Assembly (NCBI RefSeq): GCF_042431545.1
Contig: NZ_JBHLYX010000003.1
Source: Pseudoalteromonas xiamenensis
GTDB taxonomy: Bacteria; Pseudomonadota; Gammaproteobacteria; Enterobacterales; Alteromonadaceae
Length of the DNA stretch: 64,000 nucleotides
Strand: one strand, 5' to 3'
This document shows, piece by piece, positions 44,163-53,212 of this stretch (position 1 is its first letter; each line of letters starts with the position of its first letter). The translations under genes were made by a program, and so were the position numbers. Under the pieces are notes generated by a model. The model made no database searches. It worked only from the letters and a program-made list of their open reading frames with translations, and was not told the origin of the DNA.

Positions 44163-44702
44163 GGGGGATTACCGTTTGAGTTTTGTTTTCAATTTGCAAT
44201 GTGAGGCATGTACGGATTGAACGTCACAATGTGAATGGTGAAGAAAAAAACTAGTACGTATCCATTTTCGTGCAGAAATAAGTAAAGTACTTACAAGTCG
44301 TGCTGTCTTGTGGCGTAACGGCTAGTACTTTGAACAATTGCGCGAAATATCAAAGTCTAAAAGTGCAGACGAACATGAGTTGCCAATGTGGTTATGTATC
44401 AGTCTTATAAAATAGGTTTGTTAAAGGAATGAACTGCATGTTCTTTCTACGTCTGCTGTAGGATTATGCATATAATGCAATGATTAAGAAGCGAAAAGAA
44501 AACTTGAATAAGAGTTGTAAAACGTTCATGCAAATTATTGGAGCAAATATTAGAAAGCTAGTATAGATCTATTTTGATGTAGTTAAAAATCAAACTGAGT
44601 TTATGCATCAAGAAAGCTGAAAATACTCTTGATACTTAAAAATAGAGATGCTACCTACTGGATTCGGGGTTTTTGGTTAGCAGCGGTTTTCAATTTGATG
44701 GG

Positions 44703-44726
44703 GCGAGGGGTGAACCCTCGCTTACA
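44703..44726 (-). repeat. REP-like palindrome, copy 3 (inverted)
   Basis: Read on the minus strand it gives TGTAAGCGAGGGTTCACCCC and then TCGC, two changes from the copies at 25557 and 25630. It sits about 30 bp beyond the 3' end of the yjbH-like gene. Confidence 0.7.
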
Positions 44727-44757
44727 CGCTAAGAGTAAATATGTTCAGCAAGATGTG

Positions 44758-46833
44758 CTATTTGAAGGTGGTATAGGCTTCTTTTAATCGCACAGTATGG
44801 CCGTAAATGTAGCCTGCTGACAACCTATCTTGGTTTAAATAGTTACGTTCAATACTCTGATTTGTTTGTAATTGAACGGCTGTGCCAAAACTTAAATCGT
44901 TACGTGCTTCGCCAATACGAGTACGTATTTGATGTCGCCAGTTTTTATTACCAGTTAGTTGGCCAAACTCGGTAACGCCGTAATCCTTACGTGGCGTAAG
45001 TGGAATATTCAAACCAATACCGACCATTTGAGCATCTGTATTTTGGTAGAAAAGATCAATAGCGGTATCGCCAAACCAGAATTTACTTTCCAGCTTAAAC
45101 CCTGTATCACCATAGAAAAATTTACCAGCTTTGGCTGACAGCGTGATGTCGTAGTCGCTCAAGTTATAGCGGTACCCGCCTAAGTAGATTTTCCGGTTAC
45201 CTGAGTAATCCTTGTATTCAAAATAACCAGCTTCAAAACTAAATTGGTGTGTCCCTTGTGGGCTTTGCCAAACGCTTTGGTTTTTTGCACCGTAGTAATC
45301 GTAATATTCGTTGTAAATACCAACTTGGGTTTGGTTATAGACGTTAAATGGTAGTTTTACTGTTTGCGTGAAGAGGATGTCTTTAACACCGCTCTTGTGC
45401 TCGTAGTAGTGGAATGGTTTACCCTCCTTGTAATCGTCGGAGCTCGCGACGTGTTGACGTGCTGATACATCAATCGAGGCACCTTGCCAAAGTGGCAAAC
45501 TTAAGTCTGCTTGAAGCGCCAATGAATAATCAAGCACTCCGAGTTCAGTTGCAAAGCCTGTTACAAGTGCAGGACTTAAGCTCACTCTAGGCTTCCAATA
45601 AGGGGCATTTTTTGCTCCATGATGGACCCATTTTAATCCACCACGTTCAACATAATCGTTTTGATTCACAGCTAAATCAGGAAGACTGCCATTTTCTATG
45701 AATGCTTGGTAACTTGCGACTAAGCCTTTTAGTTGAATTTGTTGGATATCAAACTTTTTCATCGTTACAGTGAAACGAAGTTCAGCAGGCATTGATGCCT
45801 GAATTCGTCCAAGCACCAAACCAAGCGCATCGATTTCATTGCGATTAAAGACATGGTTTTCAAAAATGACACTTATTTCTTGGTTGTTAAAGCCTACTTC
45901 GACATTCTCAAAGCCATCTTTAAGCAACGCATATTTTAGTTGGATAACTTGCTGCTCTAAACTGGATGTTTGCGTATCTTGGTTTTCACTGTCATTTACG
46001 TAGTATGACTGCTTAGTAAGTGAGTTTGCTTTTAAAAATTTGGCGTTTTCCATCGGTATTGGCGCAGCGAAAGCTTCTGCCCTATGCTCGTTTTTCATCA
46101 CGTTAAATTTGGCGTTAATGCCGAAGTAAGCACTGTCTTCATTTCGGTTATCATCCACATCACTATATAGTTTAGCACTGAGTGTTAAGTCGACCCAATC
46201 ACCTGTCCATTCAGACGGAACATGTACTTTAACACCGGCATTCAGAGCCTGAGCATCGTGTTCAGCGGCAATAGTCAGCCATGTAAAAGGCATCCATTCT
46301 ACCCCCCCAAACGCACCATCTAAACGCCCTGTGGCATTTTCAGTTGTGCCGCCGCCAAGCGTAATACGAAAATCGCCGATCTCTTTACTTGCCGCTACAT
46401 AATATGCTTCGAAATTATTGGCTGCTCCCCCTAAGTCTTGAGCACCAATCGCTAGTGAAAACCAGTCTTTAGGAATATAAGGAATTTGATATTTGGCGTT
46501 AAAGGAAAGGTCGCGTATCTCACCTTTACCTTCGGAATAAAACATATTGTGATTCATTGAAGACGCAGCCACTTTGCCTGAAACTTCTAATCCATCAAAC
46601 AAACCAGCTGTAAAGTTAAAGTTGTATCCGTCTTTATACTTACCAAATTGTTCAAGTTGATTATTATAACCAAACGCCATTTCGCCTGTTTTTAGCGTTT
46701 CTGCGTTGGGAATGTTGAACAGACCGGTAAATCCATAATAGGCTTGGTCTGTTTGATTATTTGCAAAAGAAGAGAAGGTCGCGCCTGCACAAAGGCTGGC
46801 TAAAAGAAGCTGAGCTTGACGAGAGTGTTTCAA
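44758..46833 (-). CDS. YjbH-family exopolysaccharide outer-membrane protein
   Basis: A 691-residue secreted protein. A signal peptide (residues 1-24, cleaved after SSFA) precedes ANNQTDQAYYGFTGLFNIPNAETLKTGEMAFGYN, the YjbH/DUF940 start. The rest alternates short aromatic beta strands (YFEYKDYSGNRKIYLGGYRY, LSAKAGKFFYGDTGFKLESKFWFGDT), consistent with an outer-membrane barrel. YjbH and its relatives GfcD/YmcA belong to operons for exopolysaccharide or capsule, but the usual partners (YjbEFG) are absent here and it stands alone. It faces the capsule operon and shares a short divergent promoter region with the VOC gene. Confidence 0.85.
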   Translation of the reverse strand: MKHSRQAQLLLASLCAGATFSSFANNQTDQAYYGFTGLFNIPNAETLKTGEMAFGYNNQLEQFGKYKDGYNFNFTAGLFDGLEVSGKVAASSMNHNMFYSEGKGEIRDLSFNAKYQIPYIPKDWFSLAIGAQDLGGAANNFEAYYVAASKEIGDFRITLGGGTTENATGRLDGAFGGVEWMPFTWLTIAAEHDAQALNAGVKVHVPSEWTGDWVDLTLSAKLYSDVDDNRNEDSAYFGINAKFNVMKNEHRAEAFAAPIPMENAKFLKANSLTKQSYYVNDSENQDTQTSSLEQQVIQLKYALLKDGFENVEVGFNNQEISVIFENHVFNRNEIDALGLVLGRIQASMPAELRFTVTMKKFDIQQIQLKGLVASYQAFIENGSLPDLAVNQNDYVERGGLKWVHHGAKNAPYWKPRVSLSPALVTGFATELGVLDYSLALQADLSLPLWQGASIDVSARQHVASSDDYKEGKPFHYYEHKSGVKDILFTQTVKLPFNVYNQTQVGIYNEYYDYYGAKNQSVWQSPQGTHQFSFEAGYFEYKDYSGNRKIYLGGYRYNLSDYDITLSAKAGKFFYGDTGFKLESKFWFGDTAIDLFYQNTDAQMVGIGLNIPLTPRKDYGVTEFGQLTGNKNWRHQIRTRIGEARNDLSFGTAVQLQTNQSIERNYLNQDRLSAGYIYGHTVRLKEAYTTFK

Positions 46834-46971
46834 GGTGATGCCCTTTATAAATTATTGTTTCGCCCGCATTTGCGGCGTGTCCTATAGGTGTTTATTATGC
46901 CTGCTAACCACGTTTGTTCAAGTTTAATTCGGTGTAACGACTAAGCAAGTTGAGCTGAGTTTGGAGGTAGT

Positions 46972-47358
46972 GTGCTTAAACGAATTCATCATATTGCTGT
47001 TATTGGCAGCAATTATGAAAAATCGAAATGGTTTTATTGTGAGGTGTTAGGTTTTTCGGTTCTTGCGGAACACTATCAAGCACATCGAGATAGTTATAAA
47101 ATTGACTTAATATTACCAAGTTTGTGTCAGCTTGAATTGTTTATCTTTAAAAGTGCTCCACCTAGGCCCAGTTTTCCAGAAGCATTGGGGTTGCGCCATT
47201 TAGCGTTTGAAGTCGATAATTTGGATGAAGAGATTGAGCGAATTACCCGTTTAGGGATTGAGAGTGAAGCGGTGCGTATTGACCCTTACACGAACAAGCG
47301 TTTTTGCTTTTTTGCAGACCCAGACGGATTACCCATTGAGTTGTATGAAACAAACTAA
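46972..47358 (+). CDS. VOC-family protein, YaeR/GloA2-like
   Basis: A 128-residue vicinal-oxygen-chelate protein. RIHHIAVIGSNYEKSKWFYCEVLGF opens the first beta-alpha-beta-beta-beta unit and LRHLAFEVDNLDEEI the second, with FFADPDGLPIELYE at the end. The metal-ligand pattern His6 or 7, a central Glu, His and the C-terminal Glu is kept. The relatives are small glyoxalase-like proteins whose substrate is unsettled. GTG start at 46972 with GGAGG 4-5 bases upstream. Confidence 0.85.
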   Translation: MLKRIHHIAVIGSNYEKSKWFYCEVLGFSVLAEHYQAHRDSYKIDLILPSLCQLELFIFKSAPPRPSFPEALGLRHLAFEVDNLDEEIERITRLGIESEAVRIDPYTNKRFCFFADPDGLPIELYETN

Positions 47359-47491
47359 CACAGCGTTAAGGTTTGGCCGAAGTCAGAGAGTCTAACAACG
47401 GGTTAAGTGAGCGGTAATTAAACACGAAATCTTAAGGATTTCTCATTCTTTATACTACGCTTGATATATACAGGAAAACTAGGAGGTTTGA

Positions 47492-48394
47492 ATGTGGAAG
47501 AGTGGATTTAGGGGGAGGCTAGTACTCGCTACGTTAATCGTGAGCCCCGCAATAGCATCCGATGTAGTTCGCTACAATCGCTCGCAAACGGTAATCGACC
47601 CGAAACAAAACTATTACATAGCATTGTTGACGCTTGCACTGCAAAAAAGTAAGGACCTATTTGGTGATTTTCAACTGCAGGAAGTCTTTATTGAGGAAGC
47701 AAACCAAGCACGAACACTCGAATTTTTAGAAGCTGGGCAATTTATCGATGTGCACTGGACAATGACCTCAATTGAACGTGAGCGTAAGCTGGGTACGGTA
47801 TATATTCCGCTGCTAAAGGGAATGATGGGAGCTCGTCTTTTTATCGTTCACAAAGATTCATTACCGCGGCTGAATCAATTGATAAACCCATTGAAACTAA
47901 AAGAGCTATCGGTAGGAAGTGGATTTGCTTGGCCAGATACGCGAATTTTGAAAGACAATGGTTTTGAAGTTACGGTTGGATCATCAGAAAACTTGATCAA
48001 TATGCTAGAAAAGAAGCGGTTTGCTTTATTTCCGCGTGCTATTCATGAACCTTGGTCTGAAGTGAACGGCAGAACGGAGTTAGTTGTGGAGGAAAATCTT
48101 GGATTATGCTATCCAGTTGCAATGTATTTTTTTACCAATCAACATAACTCAAGATTACGGGAACGCTTACAATACGGTTTAGAAAAGGCGATTGAAGATG
48201 GCAGCTTCGACACGTTGTTTGCGACTCATCCAATTACCGCAGATGTTTTATCGCTAGCGCATTTTGAGCAAAGAAAAGTACTACCACTTCAAAACGAAGG
48301 TATAACGGCGAGAACACGACAAGTGTTCAATACACCATCTTTAGTTTGGCAGCCAGTATTTGATTGCGTGAAAAGTTTTAACCCGCAACTTTAA
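47492..48394 (+). CDS. Periplasmic binding protein-like (type 2 fold), function unknown
   Basis: A 300-residue protein with a probable signal peptide (FRGRLVLATLIVSPAIAS, cleavage near residue 23) and the general layout of bacterial extracellular solute-binding family 3 proteins: YYIALLTLALQKS near the start, LIKGMMGARLFIVHKDS-like switch strand, then ELSVGSGFAWPDTRILKDNGF and a C-terminal RLQYGLEKAIEDGSFDTLF helix. No lipobox and no transporter genes nearby. Its 3' end overlaps the convergent GGDEF gene by 17 bp. Such stand-alone proteins sometimes act as sensory ligand binders. GGAGG lies just upstream of the ATG. Confidence 0.65.
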   Translation: MWKSGFRGRLVLATLIVSPAIASDVVRYNRSQTVIDPKQNYYIALLTLALQKSKDLFGDFQLQEVFIEEANQARTLEFLEAGQFIDVHWTMTSIERERKLGTVYIPLLKGMMGARLFIVHKDSLPRLNQLINPLKLKELSVGSGFAWPDTRILKDNGFEVTVGSSENLINMLEKKRFALFPRAIHEPWSEVNGRTELVVEENLGLCYPVAMYFFTNQHNSRLRERLQYGLEKAIEDGSFDTLFATHPITADVLSLAHFEQRKVLPLQNEGITARTRQVFNTPSLVWQPVFDCVKSFNPQL

Positions 48395-49289
48395 AACCGA
48401 GGCCGTTGGTTTTGGCTTCATACATCACCTGATCTGCCTGACTCAATAGTACTTCTTCACTGATCCCATCTTCGGGGTAAAGAACACCACCAATACTCAG
48501 TTCCAATTGGATCTCAACGATTTTGCCATTGAGGTCTTCCACGCAATAAGTGTCAGCTAGTTGCTCATATTTAATGCGTGAAAGTTGTTCTAATTCATCA
48601 ACGGAATTAATGTGTTTAGCAATAATGACAAACTCATCGCCTCCATAGCGAGCAATGTAGTCTGACGCTCGATTATTCATTTTTAATTTTGCGCCAATCA
48701 ATTTTAATAGCTGGTCACCTGCTTGATGTCCATATAAATCATTGACGGGTTTGAATTTATCTAGATCGATGAATAATAAAGCAAAACGTAGCTGGTGGCG
48801 CTGTGCTTCTCGGATGGCTAATTGGATCTGTTCGTCAAAAGCACCGCGGTTGTAAAGCATCGTAAGGCGATCAAGTTTAACGAGTTGCTCCAAATTTTTA
48901 TGAAGTTCAAATCGCTCTTTTGAGATGACAATCGTTCGACTTAACAGAGGTCCGCTTATATCACTTTTGGGTAAGTAATCCTGTGCGCCAAGTTGAATGG
49001 CTTTTTCACCAAAGTGTTCCTCGGCATTGCCAGTTAACACAATGATTGGGACATCATGCGCGAATTGTTTAACCGTCACGAGGGTATTTAACCCGAGACT
49101 TTCTGGCAAATTTAAATCAAGAAGCAGTGCATCAGGCCTCACGCTGCCCAGTGTTTGTTTGAGCGACTGTATAGTGCTAAACACTTTTACTCTAAATCGG
49201 CGCTTACTTTGAATATTGGCTAAGTACTCTTGCACCAAATAAGCATCGTCTTCATTGTCTTCAAGTAAATAAACCAACCAGCTGTTCAT
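48378..49289 (-). CDS. Response regulator with GGDEF domain (diguanylate cyclase)
   Basis: A 303-residue protein: receiver domain 1-120 with phospho-acceptor Asp58 (LLLDLNLPES), Thr and Lys108 in place, then a GGDEF domain about 135-300. The active-site GGDEF is at 216-220 and is preceded by RASD at 207-210, five residues upstream, the spacing of an inhibitory c-di-GMP I-site. FIDLDKFKPVND (metal-binding Asp) is complete, so activity is expected. It is the third gene of the minus-strand operon led by the ethylene-receptor-like kinase. It begins at the base where the preceding regulator ends, so phosphorylation by that kinase should control c-di-GMP, which commonly controls exopolysaccharide and motility. 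Confidence 0.92.
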   Translation of the reverse strand: MNSWLVYLLEDNEDDAYLVQEYLANIQSKRRFRVKVFSTIQSLKQTLGSVRPDALLLDLNLPESLGLNTLVTVKQFAHDVPIIVLTGNAEEHFGEKAIQLGAQDYLPKSDISGPLLSRTIVISKERFELHKNLEQLVKLDRLTMLYNRGAFDEQIQLAIREAQRHQLRFALLFIDLDKFKPVNDLYGHQAGDQLLKLIGAKLKMNNRASDYIARYGGDEFVIIAKHINSVDELEQLSRIKYEQLADTYCVEDLNGKIVEIQLELSIGGVLYPEDGISEEVLLSQADQVMYEAKTNGLGFKVAG

Positions 49290-49708
49290 TACACTTCCTT
49301 ATAAAAACGGTTGAACTTAAACCAATATCTACTCAGCGTTTGCAATAGATCGATCATCTCAACGAGAGTCCCCGGTTTGCTGATAAACGATTTTGCACCG
49401 AGTTCGTAAGCCCGTTTTACATCATTTTGGTTGCTTGATGTTGTAAATCCGATGAAACACAGGGTATCTTTTTCAGGAAAGGCATTTAACTTTGCCATCG
49501 TCTCTAAACCATCCATAAGCGGCATATTTAGATCGATTAGGATAACTTTGTCTCGACAATCCTCTTGCTCAACTAGTTGCACCAATTCAGCACCATTTCC
49601 AAGCACAGCAACATGTGGTTGCGGCTCAAGGTGTTCACAAGCGCTCATAAACAAGTACACGTCATCAGGATCGTCTTCAACTAAAATAATCTCGGCTTTA
49701 GTCATCAT
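49289..49708 (-). CDS. Single-domain response regulator (CheY/Rcp1-like)
   Basis: A 139-residue stand-alone receiver. The acidic pair is in LVEDDPDD, the phospho-acceptor is Asp59 (ILIDLNMPLMDG), and Thr89/Thr90 and Lys111 (SKPG) complete the active site. The EDDPDD start is typical of receivers partnered with phytochrome-like and PAS-rich kinases. It overlaps the kinase stop by 4 bp and the GGDEF gene by 1 bp, so it may serve as a phosphate sink or intermediate between kinase and cyclase. There is no output domain. Confidence 0.92.
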   Translation of the reverse strand: MMTKAEIILVEDDPDDVYLFMSACEHLEPQPHVAVLGNGAELVQLVEQEDCRDKVILIDLNMPLMDGLETMAKLNAFPEKDTLCFIGFTTSSNQNDVKRAYELGAKSFISKPGTLVEMIDLLQTLSRYWFKFNRFYKEV

Positions 49709-52404
49709 GAGTTGCTTCTCTCCTTTTTCGGCAATTCTATTTGGAATTGAGCACCAATTTTGTCTATCGGATCGCTACACATAATAGAGCCACCGTGGCG
49801 CTTAATAATTTGCTTGCAAATAGCGAGTCCCATACCGCTACCTGGATAGCGGCTTTGTGCATTCAAGCGGCGAAATGGTTCGAATACCTGCTGTCTAAAC
49901 TCATCGGCAATACCAATACCGTTATCTTGATAGCTAATTTTCCAACTGTAGCTGCTTTCAGTAACACTGATTTTAATAATAGGTACTTCGTTCGGTTGCC
50001 GGAATTTAATGCTATTCGCTATCAAATTTTGAAACACCTGAATGAATAACGAATGATCGAGTTTAAGTTCAATGTCTTCACCGGTATAAAACAATTTGGC
50101 TTTGCTTTCATGAAGTATATAACTGAGCTGATCTTGGGTGTCTTCTACAATCGCCTTTAGTGTCGTTGGTCGACGAGTGAGTTCTGTGGAGTGAATGCGA
50201 GAGAGTTTGAGCAAGTCTTGGATCATTGTCCGCATTCGTGATGCAGAGTCGACTAATCGAGATAGTTCAAATTCAATTTTTTCGTCTTGTTCTGCGTGCG
50301 CCTTGAGTCGACTTCGAAGGCTATCTGAAAAGGCTGATATTTTTCTGAGTGGTTCCTGTAAGTCGTGAGAAGCGACAAAAGCAAACTGTTCGAGGTGTGC
50401 ATTTGACTCCTGCAGTTGATTGAGCAATAAAGTTTGTTCAGTAATATCCACAAACGTACCCAACACAATCTCAGGGGTGGTTTCATTCTTGAACGTAACA
50501 ACCGTATTCACGCAATAGCACCATACCCAGCTGCCATCTTTGTGTTTAAATCGGTATTTAATCGGCAGTAATTGACCGTCACTCCCTTGTTTGACCGTTT
50601 GCCAATGTGCCGTCATGCTTTCAATATCATCAGGGTGATAGCAGTCATTTTGTGTCTCAACGTCTTGCAGCTCGTCTAAGTCATAGCCAAGCAAATCAAT
50701 AAAGCGTTGATTGATCCTAACTGTTTTACGTTTACCCAGATGGAATAGGTAAAGACCACAGACCGCGGAATTAATCATTTTTTCCAAAAACTGTTGGTTC
50801 TGATTTAATGCCTCTTCTATTTCTATTCGGGCACTGATATCAATTGCCGAGCCAACAATTTTCGTAATACTGTTTTTTTCAAACAATGGGTAGAGTGTCG
50901 TTTGATACCATCGAGGCTCGTTGCCTAGAGGGATACATTCGACGTATTCGATAGGCTTAGCTTCTTGGACGCAACGTCGATAATTGCCATTGAGCTGTGC
51001 AGTGAGTTCATCAGAAATGACTGTTTTGGCAAGTTCGGACAGACGTTTACCGATAATGTTGCTGACAGCTATCCCACTGCGACTTGATGCGGTTTCATTG
51101 AATTCAAGAAACGTGAAGTCATTTTCTTCAACTTGCAATAACCAAATTGCCTGGCTTGAACCATTATAAATCGCATTGAGAATGTCTGTTTTCTCCTTCA
51201 CTTGCAGTTCTAACTGCTTGCTGCGTTGAATATTTCTTAATGAGCCAGACATCACAATCGCGTTGCCTTCATCATCAAACTGACTGTCACCAATGGCTGA
51301 AAACCAACTGTATTCGCCATCTTTATCGAGTCCAAGATATTGAATTTGGTATTTATCTTTTGAGGCTAGGTGCTGGTTAATCGCATTCATTACCTCCGTG
51401 CGATAATCGGGGTGAATATGCGAAAACCAATCTTCGAATTGTGGTTTCTCAATGTGCGCTTTTCCGATGAGTTTCATCAATGTATTCGAATAGACGACGC
51501 GGTTCTCTTGTACGTACCATTCCCAAATACCATCTTCCGTCGCATCGATAACTCTTTCCATTCGTTTATGGTAATCAATAAGTTGTGCTTCAATTTGACG
51601 CTGTTCAGACAAGTTCAGAAAAGAAATTAATATCATGTCTTGGTCGTGGAGTTTCTCTTGGACTACCGTCATGCTCATTGGAATTTTGGTGCCTTGTGCT
51701 GCGACCACATGACAAAGTGCCGTTTGGGTTAGCGACGTTGTCTTTTCTAATAGTTCACCCAAAGAACCGAAGCTGATATCTGGGTCATCAATGGAGATGA
51801 AGTCGCTTAGGTGCTTTCCTATGAGCGCCCGTTTGTGTGGGTAATTCAGCTCGCGCAAAATTGCTGGGTTGCAATAAACGATTGTTAAACTGTCATCAAT
51901 AAGTAAAGTACCCGCCGGATGTGCATTTAGCATGAACTGTGTTAATTGATGTTCAGCGACTTGGTTTTTAAGATTGGCACTTTCTTTGTTTGCGTGGACA
52001 AGCTCTGCTTGTACGCCTTCAAATTGGATGAGTGTCGGAAGTTTTATCGCTTCGGGAATTAATCTAAACAAATACACTGCGGTGATCAGCGATACCGCTG
52101 CTGTTGCAGCCTTAGAAAGGCCTTGTAGGCCGTAGGTGCCGTTCCAAACAGTGTAAATACCCATTAAATGGGTAATTCCGCACAGCAAAATAAACGCCGA
52201 AAACAACAAAAAAAGCCAATGAAACCCAACATCTTTACGTTTGTTTGCAAATATTAGGATAGCGATGGGAATGGAGAAATAGGCTGTGGCTATCACCAAA
52301 TCAGACACGACGTTTGTCCACAAAATGTGTTCTTGCCACAAGTAACAGTGACCGTGCGGCATATAGGCATTGCTGAAGAATGATTTAACGGAATTGAGCT
52401 CCAT
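49705..52404 (-). CDS. Sensor histidine kinase with ethylene-receptor-like membrane domain and PAS repeats
   Basis: An 899-residue membrane kinase. Residues 28-116 form three membrane helices that match the ethylene-binding domain of plant ETR1 and cyanobacterial Etr1. Asp35, Tyr42, Ile45, Pro46, Ile72, Cys75 and His79 fall at ETR1 positions 25, 32, 35, 36, 62, 65 and 69, a constant offset of ten, with the core FILLCGITHL. A coiled linker (125-155) is followed by about four PAS domains (roughly 158-270, 280-395, 405-525, 540-655; the later ones with PAC tails). The HisKA has phospho-His680 (ASHDLQEPLRK), and the HATPase has N-box QNLIANSIKF, DNGIGI and GSGMGL. It heads an operon with two response regulators. 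Ethylene binding through Cu(I) at Cys75/His79 is inferred, not shown. Confidence 0.92.
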   Translation of the reverse strand: MELNSVKSFFSNAYMPHGHCYLWQEHILWTNVVSDLVIATAYFSIPIAILIFANKRKDVGFHWLFLLFSAFILLCGITHLMGIYTVWNGTYGLQGLSKAATAAVSLITAVYLFRLIPEAIKLPTLIQFEGVQAELVHANKESANLKNQVAEHQLTQFMLNAHPAGTLLIDDSLTIVYCNPAILRELNYPHKRALIGKHLSDFISIDDPDISFGSLGELLEKTTSLTQTALCHVVAAQGTKIPMSMTVVQEKLHDQDMILISFLNLSEQRQIEAQLIDYHKRMERVIDATEDGIWEWYVQENRVVYSNTLMKLIGKAHIEKPQFEDWFSHIHPDYRTEVMNAINQHLASKDKYQIQYLGLDKDGEYSWFSAIGDSQFDDEGNAIVMSGSLRNIQRSKQLELQVKEKTDILNAIYNGSSQAIWLLQVEENDFTFLEFNETASSRSGIAVSNIIGKRLSELAKTVISDELTAQLNGNYRRCVQEAKPIEYVECIPLGNEPRWYQTTLYPLFEKNSITKIVGSAIDISARIEIEEALNQNQQFLEKMINSAVCGLYLFHLGKRKTVRINQRFIDLLGYDLDELQDVETQNDCYHPDDIESMTAHWQTVKQGSDGQLLPIKYRFKHKDGSWVWCYCVNTVVTFKNETTPEIVLGTFVDITEQTLLLNQLQESNAHLEQFAFVASHDLQEPLRKISAFSDSLRSRLKAHAEQDEKIEFELSRLVDSASRMRTMIQDLLKLSRIHSTELTRRPTTLKAIVEDTQDQLSYILHESKAKLFYTGEDIELKLDHSLFIQVFQNLIANSIKFRQPNEVPIIKISVTESSYSWKISYQDNGIGIADEFRQQVFEPFRRLNAQSRYPGSGMGLAICKQIIKRHGGSIMCSDPIDKIGAQFQIELPKKERSNS

Positions 52405-52645
52405 CTAACTTGTCCCTAATTAGCTGTTTTTTATGGTGCTTTTCTAGTTTAAAAGTAGCTCTTTGGCGTGGAATATCAACCAGTAGTACAACAAGAAATT
52501 GTAAATGTGCGAGAGGGGGTTTTTGGTATCAACAAAGAAGTTGGAGAAGTCTGAGCAATGCGGTCAAATCGCCCAAGTATTATATTGACCAAAAACTACC
52601 CGAATGAATATTCCATAACTATACTTATCATGAATGGAGGTGGGT

Positions 52646-52813
52646 ATGTTAAAAGTGAATGTTTACTTCGAGCAAATCGAAGACGCGTTGGAAGAGCGAC
52701 AAAACCCCGATAGAAGAAAACGGCAGATCCCGATTTCCCCAGAGCAAGAACGACGACGGTCACAACGGCGAAAGAAAACGTCAACAATGAACATGAGGTC
52801 GCTATTTGCATGA
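52646..52813 (+). CDS. Small basic protein, function unknown
   Basis: A 55-codon frame from the ATG at 52646, preceded by GGAGG with a 5-base spacer, the best ribosome site in the region. The product starts MLKVNVYFEQIEDALEE, then has a very basic arginine-rich half (DRRKRQIP, ERRRSQRRKK) and ends MNMRSLFA. A strong hairpin with terminator features follows 70 bp downstream. I do not recognise the family. Composition suggests an RNA- or membrane-associated microprotein, but that is speculative. A minus-strand frame over the same bases lacks a ribosome site. Confidence 0.55.
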   Translation: MLKVNVYFEQIEDALEERQNPDRRKRQIPISPEQERRRSQRRKKTSTMNMRSLFA

Positions 52814-52881
52814 TATGGGCCTACGTTGGTAAGTTGAAAGGCCAGTGGTGCCGTTTTAATTGAGAATTTGAAGAATTAAAT

Positions 52882-52918
52882 AACAGGAAAACGAGGTCGT
52901 CCCCGTTTTCCTGTTTGG
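52882..52918 (+). terminator. Hairpin after the 55-aa gene
   Basis: AACAGGAAAACG (52882-52893) pairs perfectly with CGTTTTCCTGTT (52904-52915), a 12-bp stem. Inside the loop GG pairs with CC. A short T-tract follows. It fits an intrinsic terminator for the small gene, although the T-tract is short. Confidence 0.65.
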
Positions 52919-53212
52919 ATCTGAGGCGTAAAAATTGTTTTTACCAGTTCATTGAGCGTGTCTATGCACGAGATTGGGCTTAACGTAATCAATAACGCAG
53001 ACACGCATACAAGTGAGTTTGTGATTGGCAAAAGAGAAATGCTAAATCTGGGCAGAGGCCGGTCAGCGTTGTTGAATTTGTTTCGTGTGTTGTAAAGTCG
53101 AGCCCTTCAAAAATTATTTTCCTATATCAAAAAGCGGTTCGACAGGGCGTTTGTTCAGGTTGCATTGGGGGTTGTGCTTAAAGCTTTATCCTGCGATGAG
53201 TGATATGCAATT

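Larger units (their letters stand above)
44072..44757. other. Intergenic region after the capsule operon
   Basis: 686 bp without a supported gene, between the end of the capsule operon and the convergent yjbH-like gene. It holds the operon terminator near its left end and a REP-like palindrome (44703-44726) near its right end. The middle is AT-rich with a lone TATAAT-like hexamer near 44474 but no frame worth naming. Confidence 0.6.

Noticed and set aside
52596..52811. Minus-strand frame over the 55-aa gene
   Set aside because: No ribosome site, and the plus-strand frame has a strong one plus a downstream terminator.
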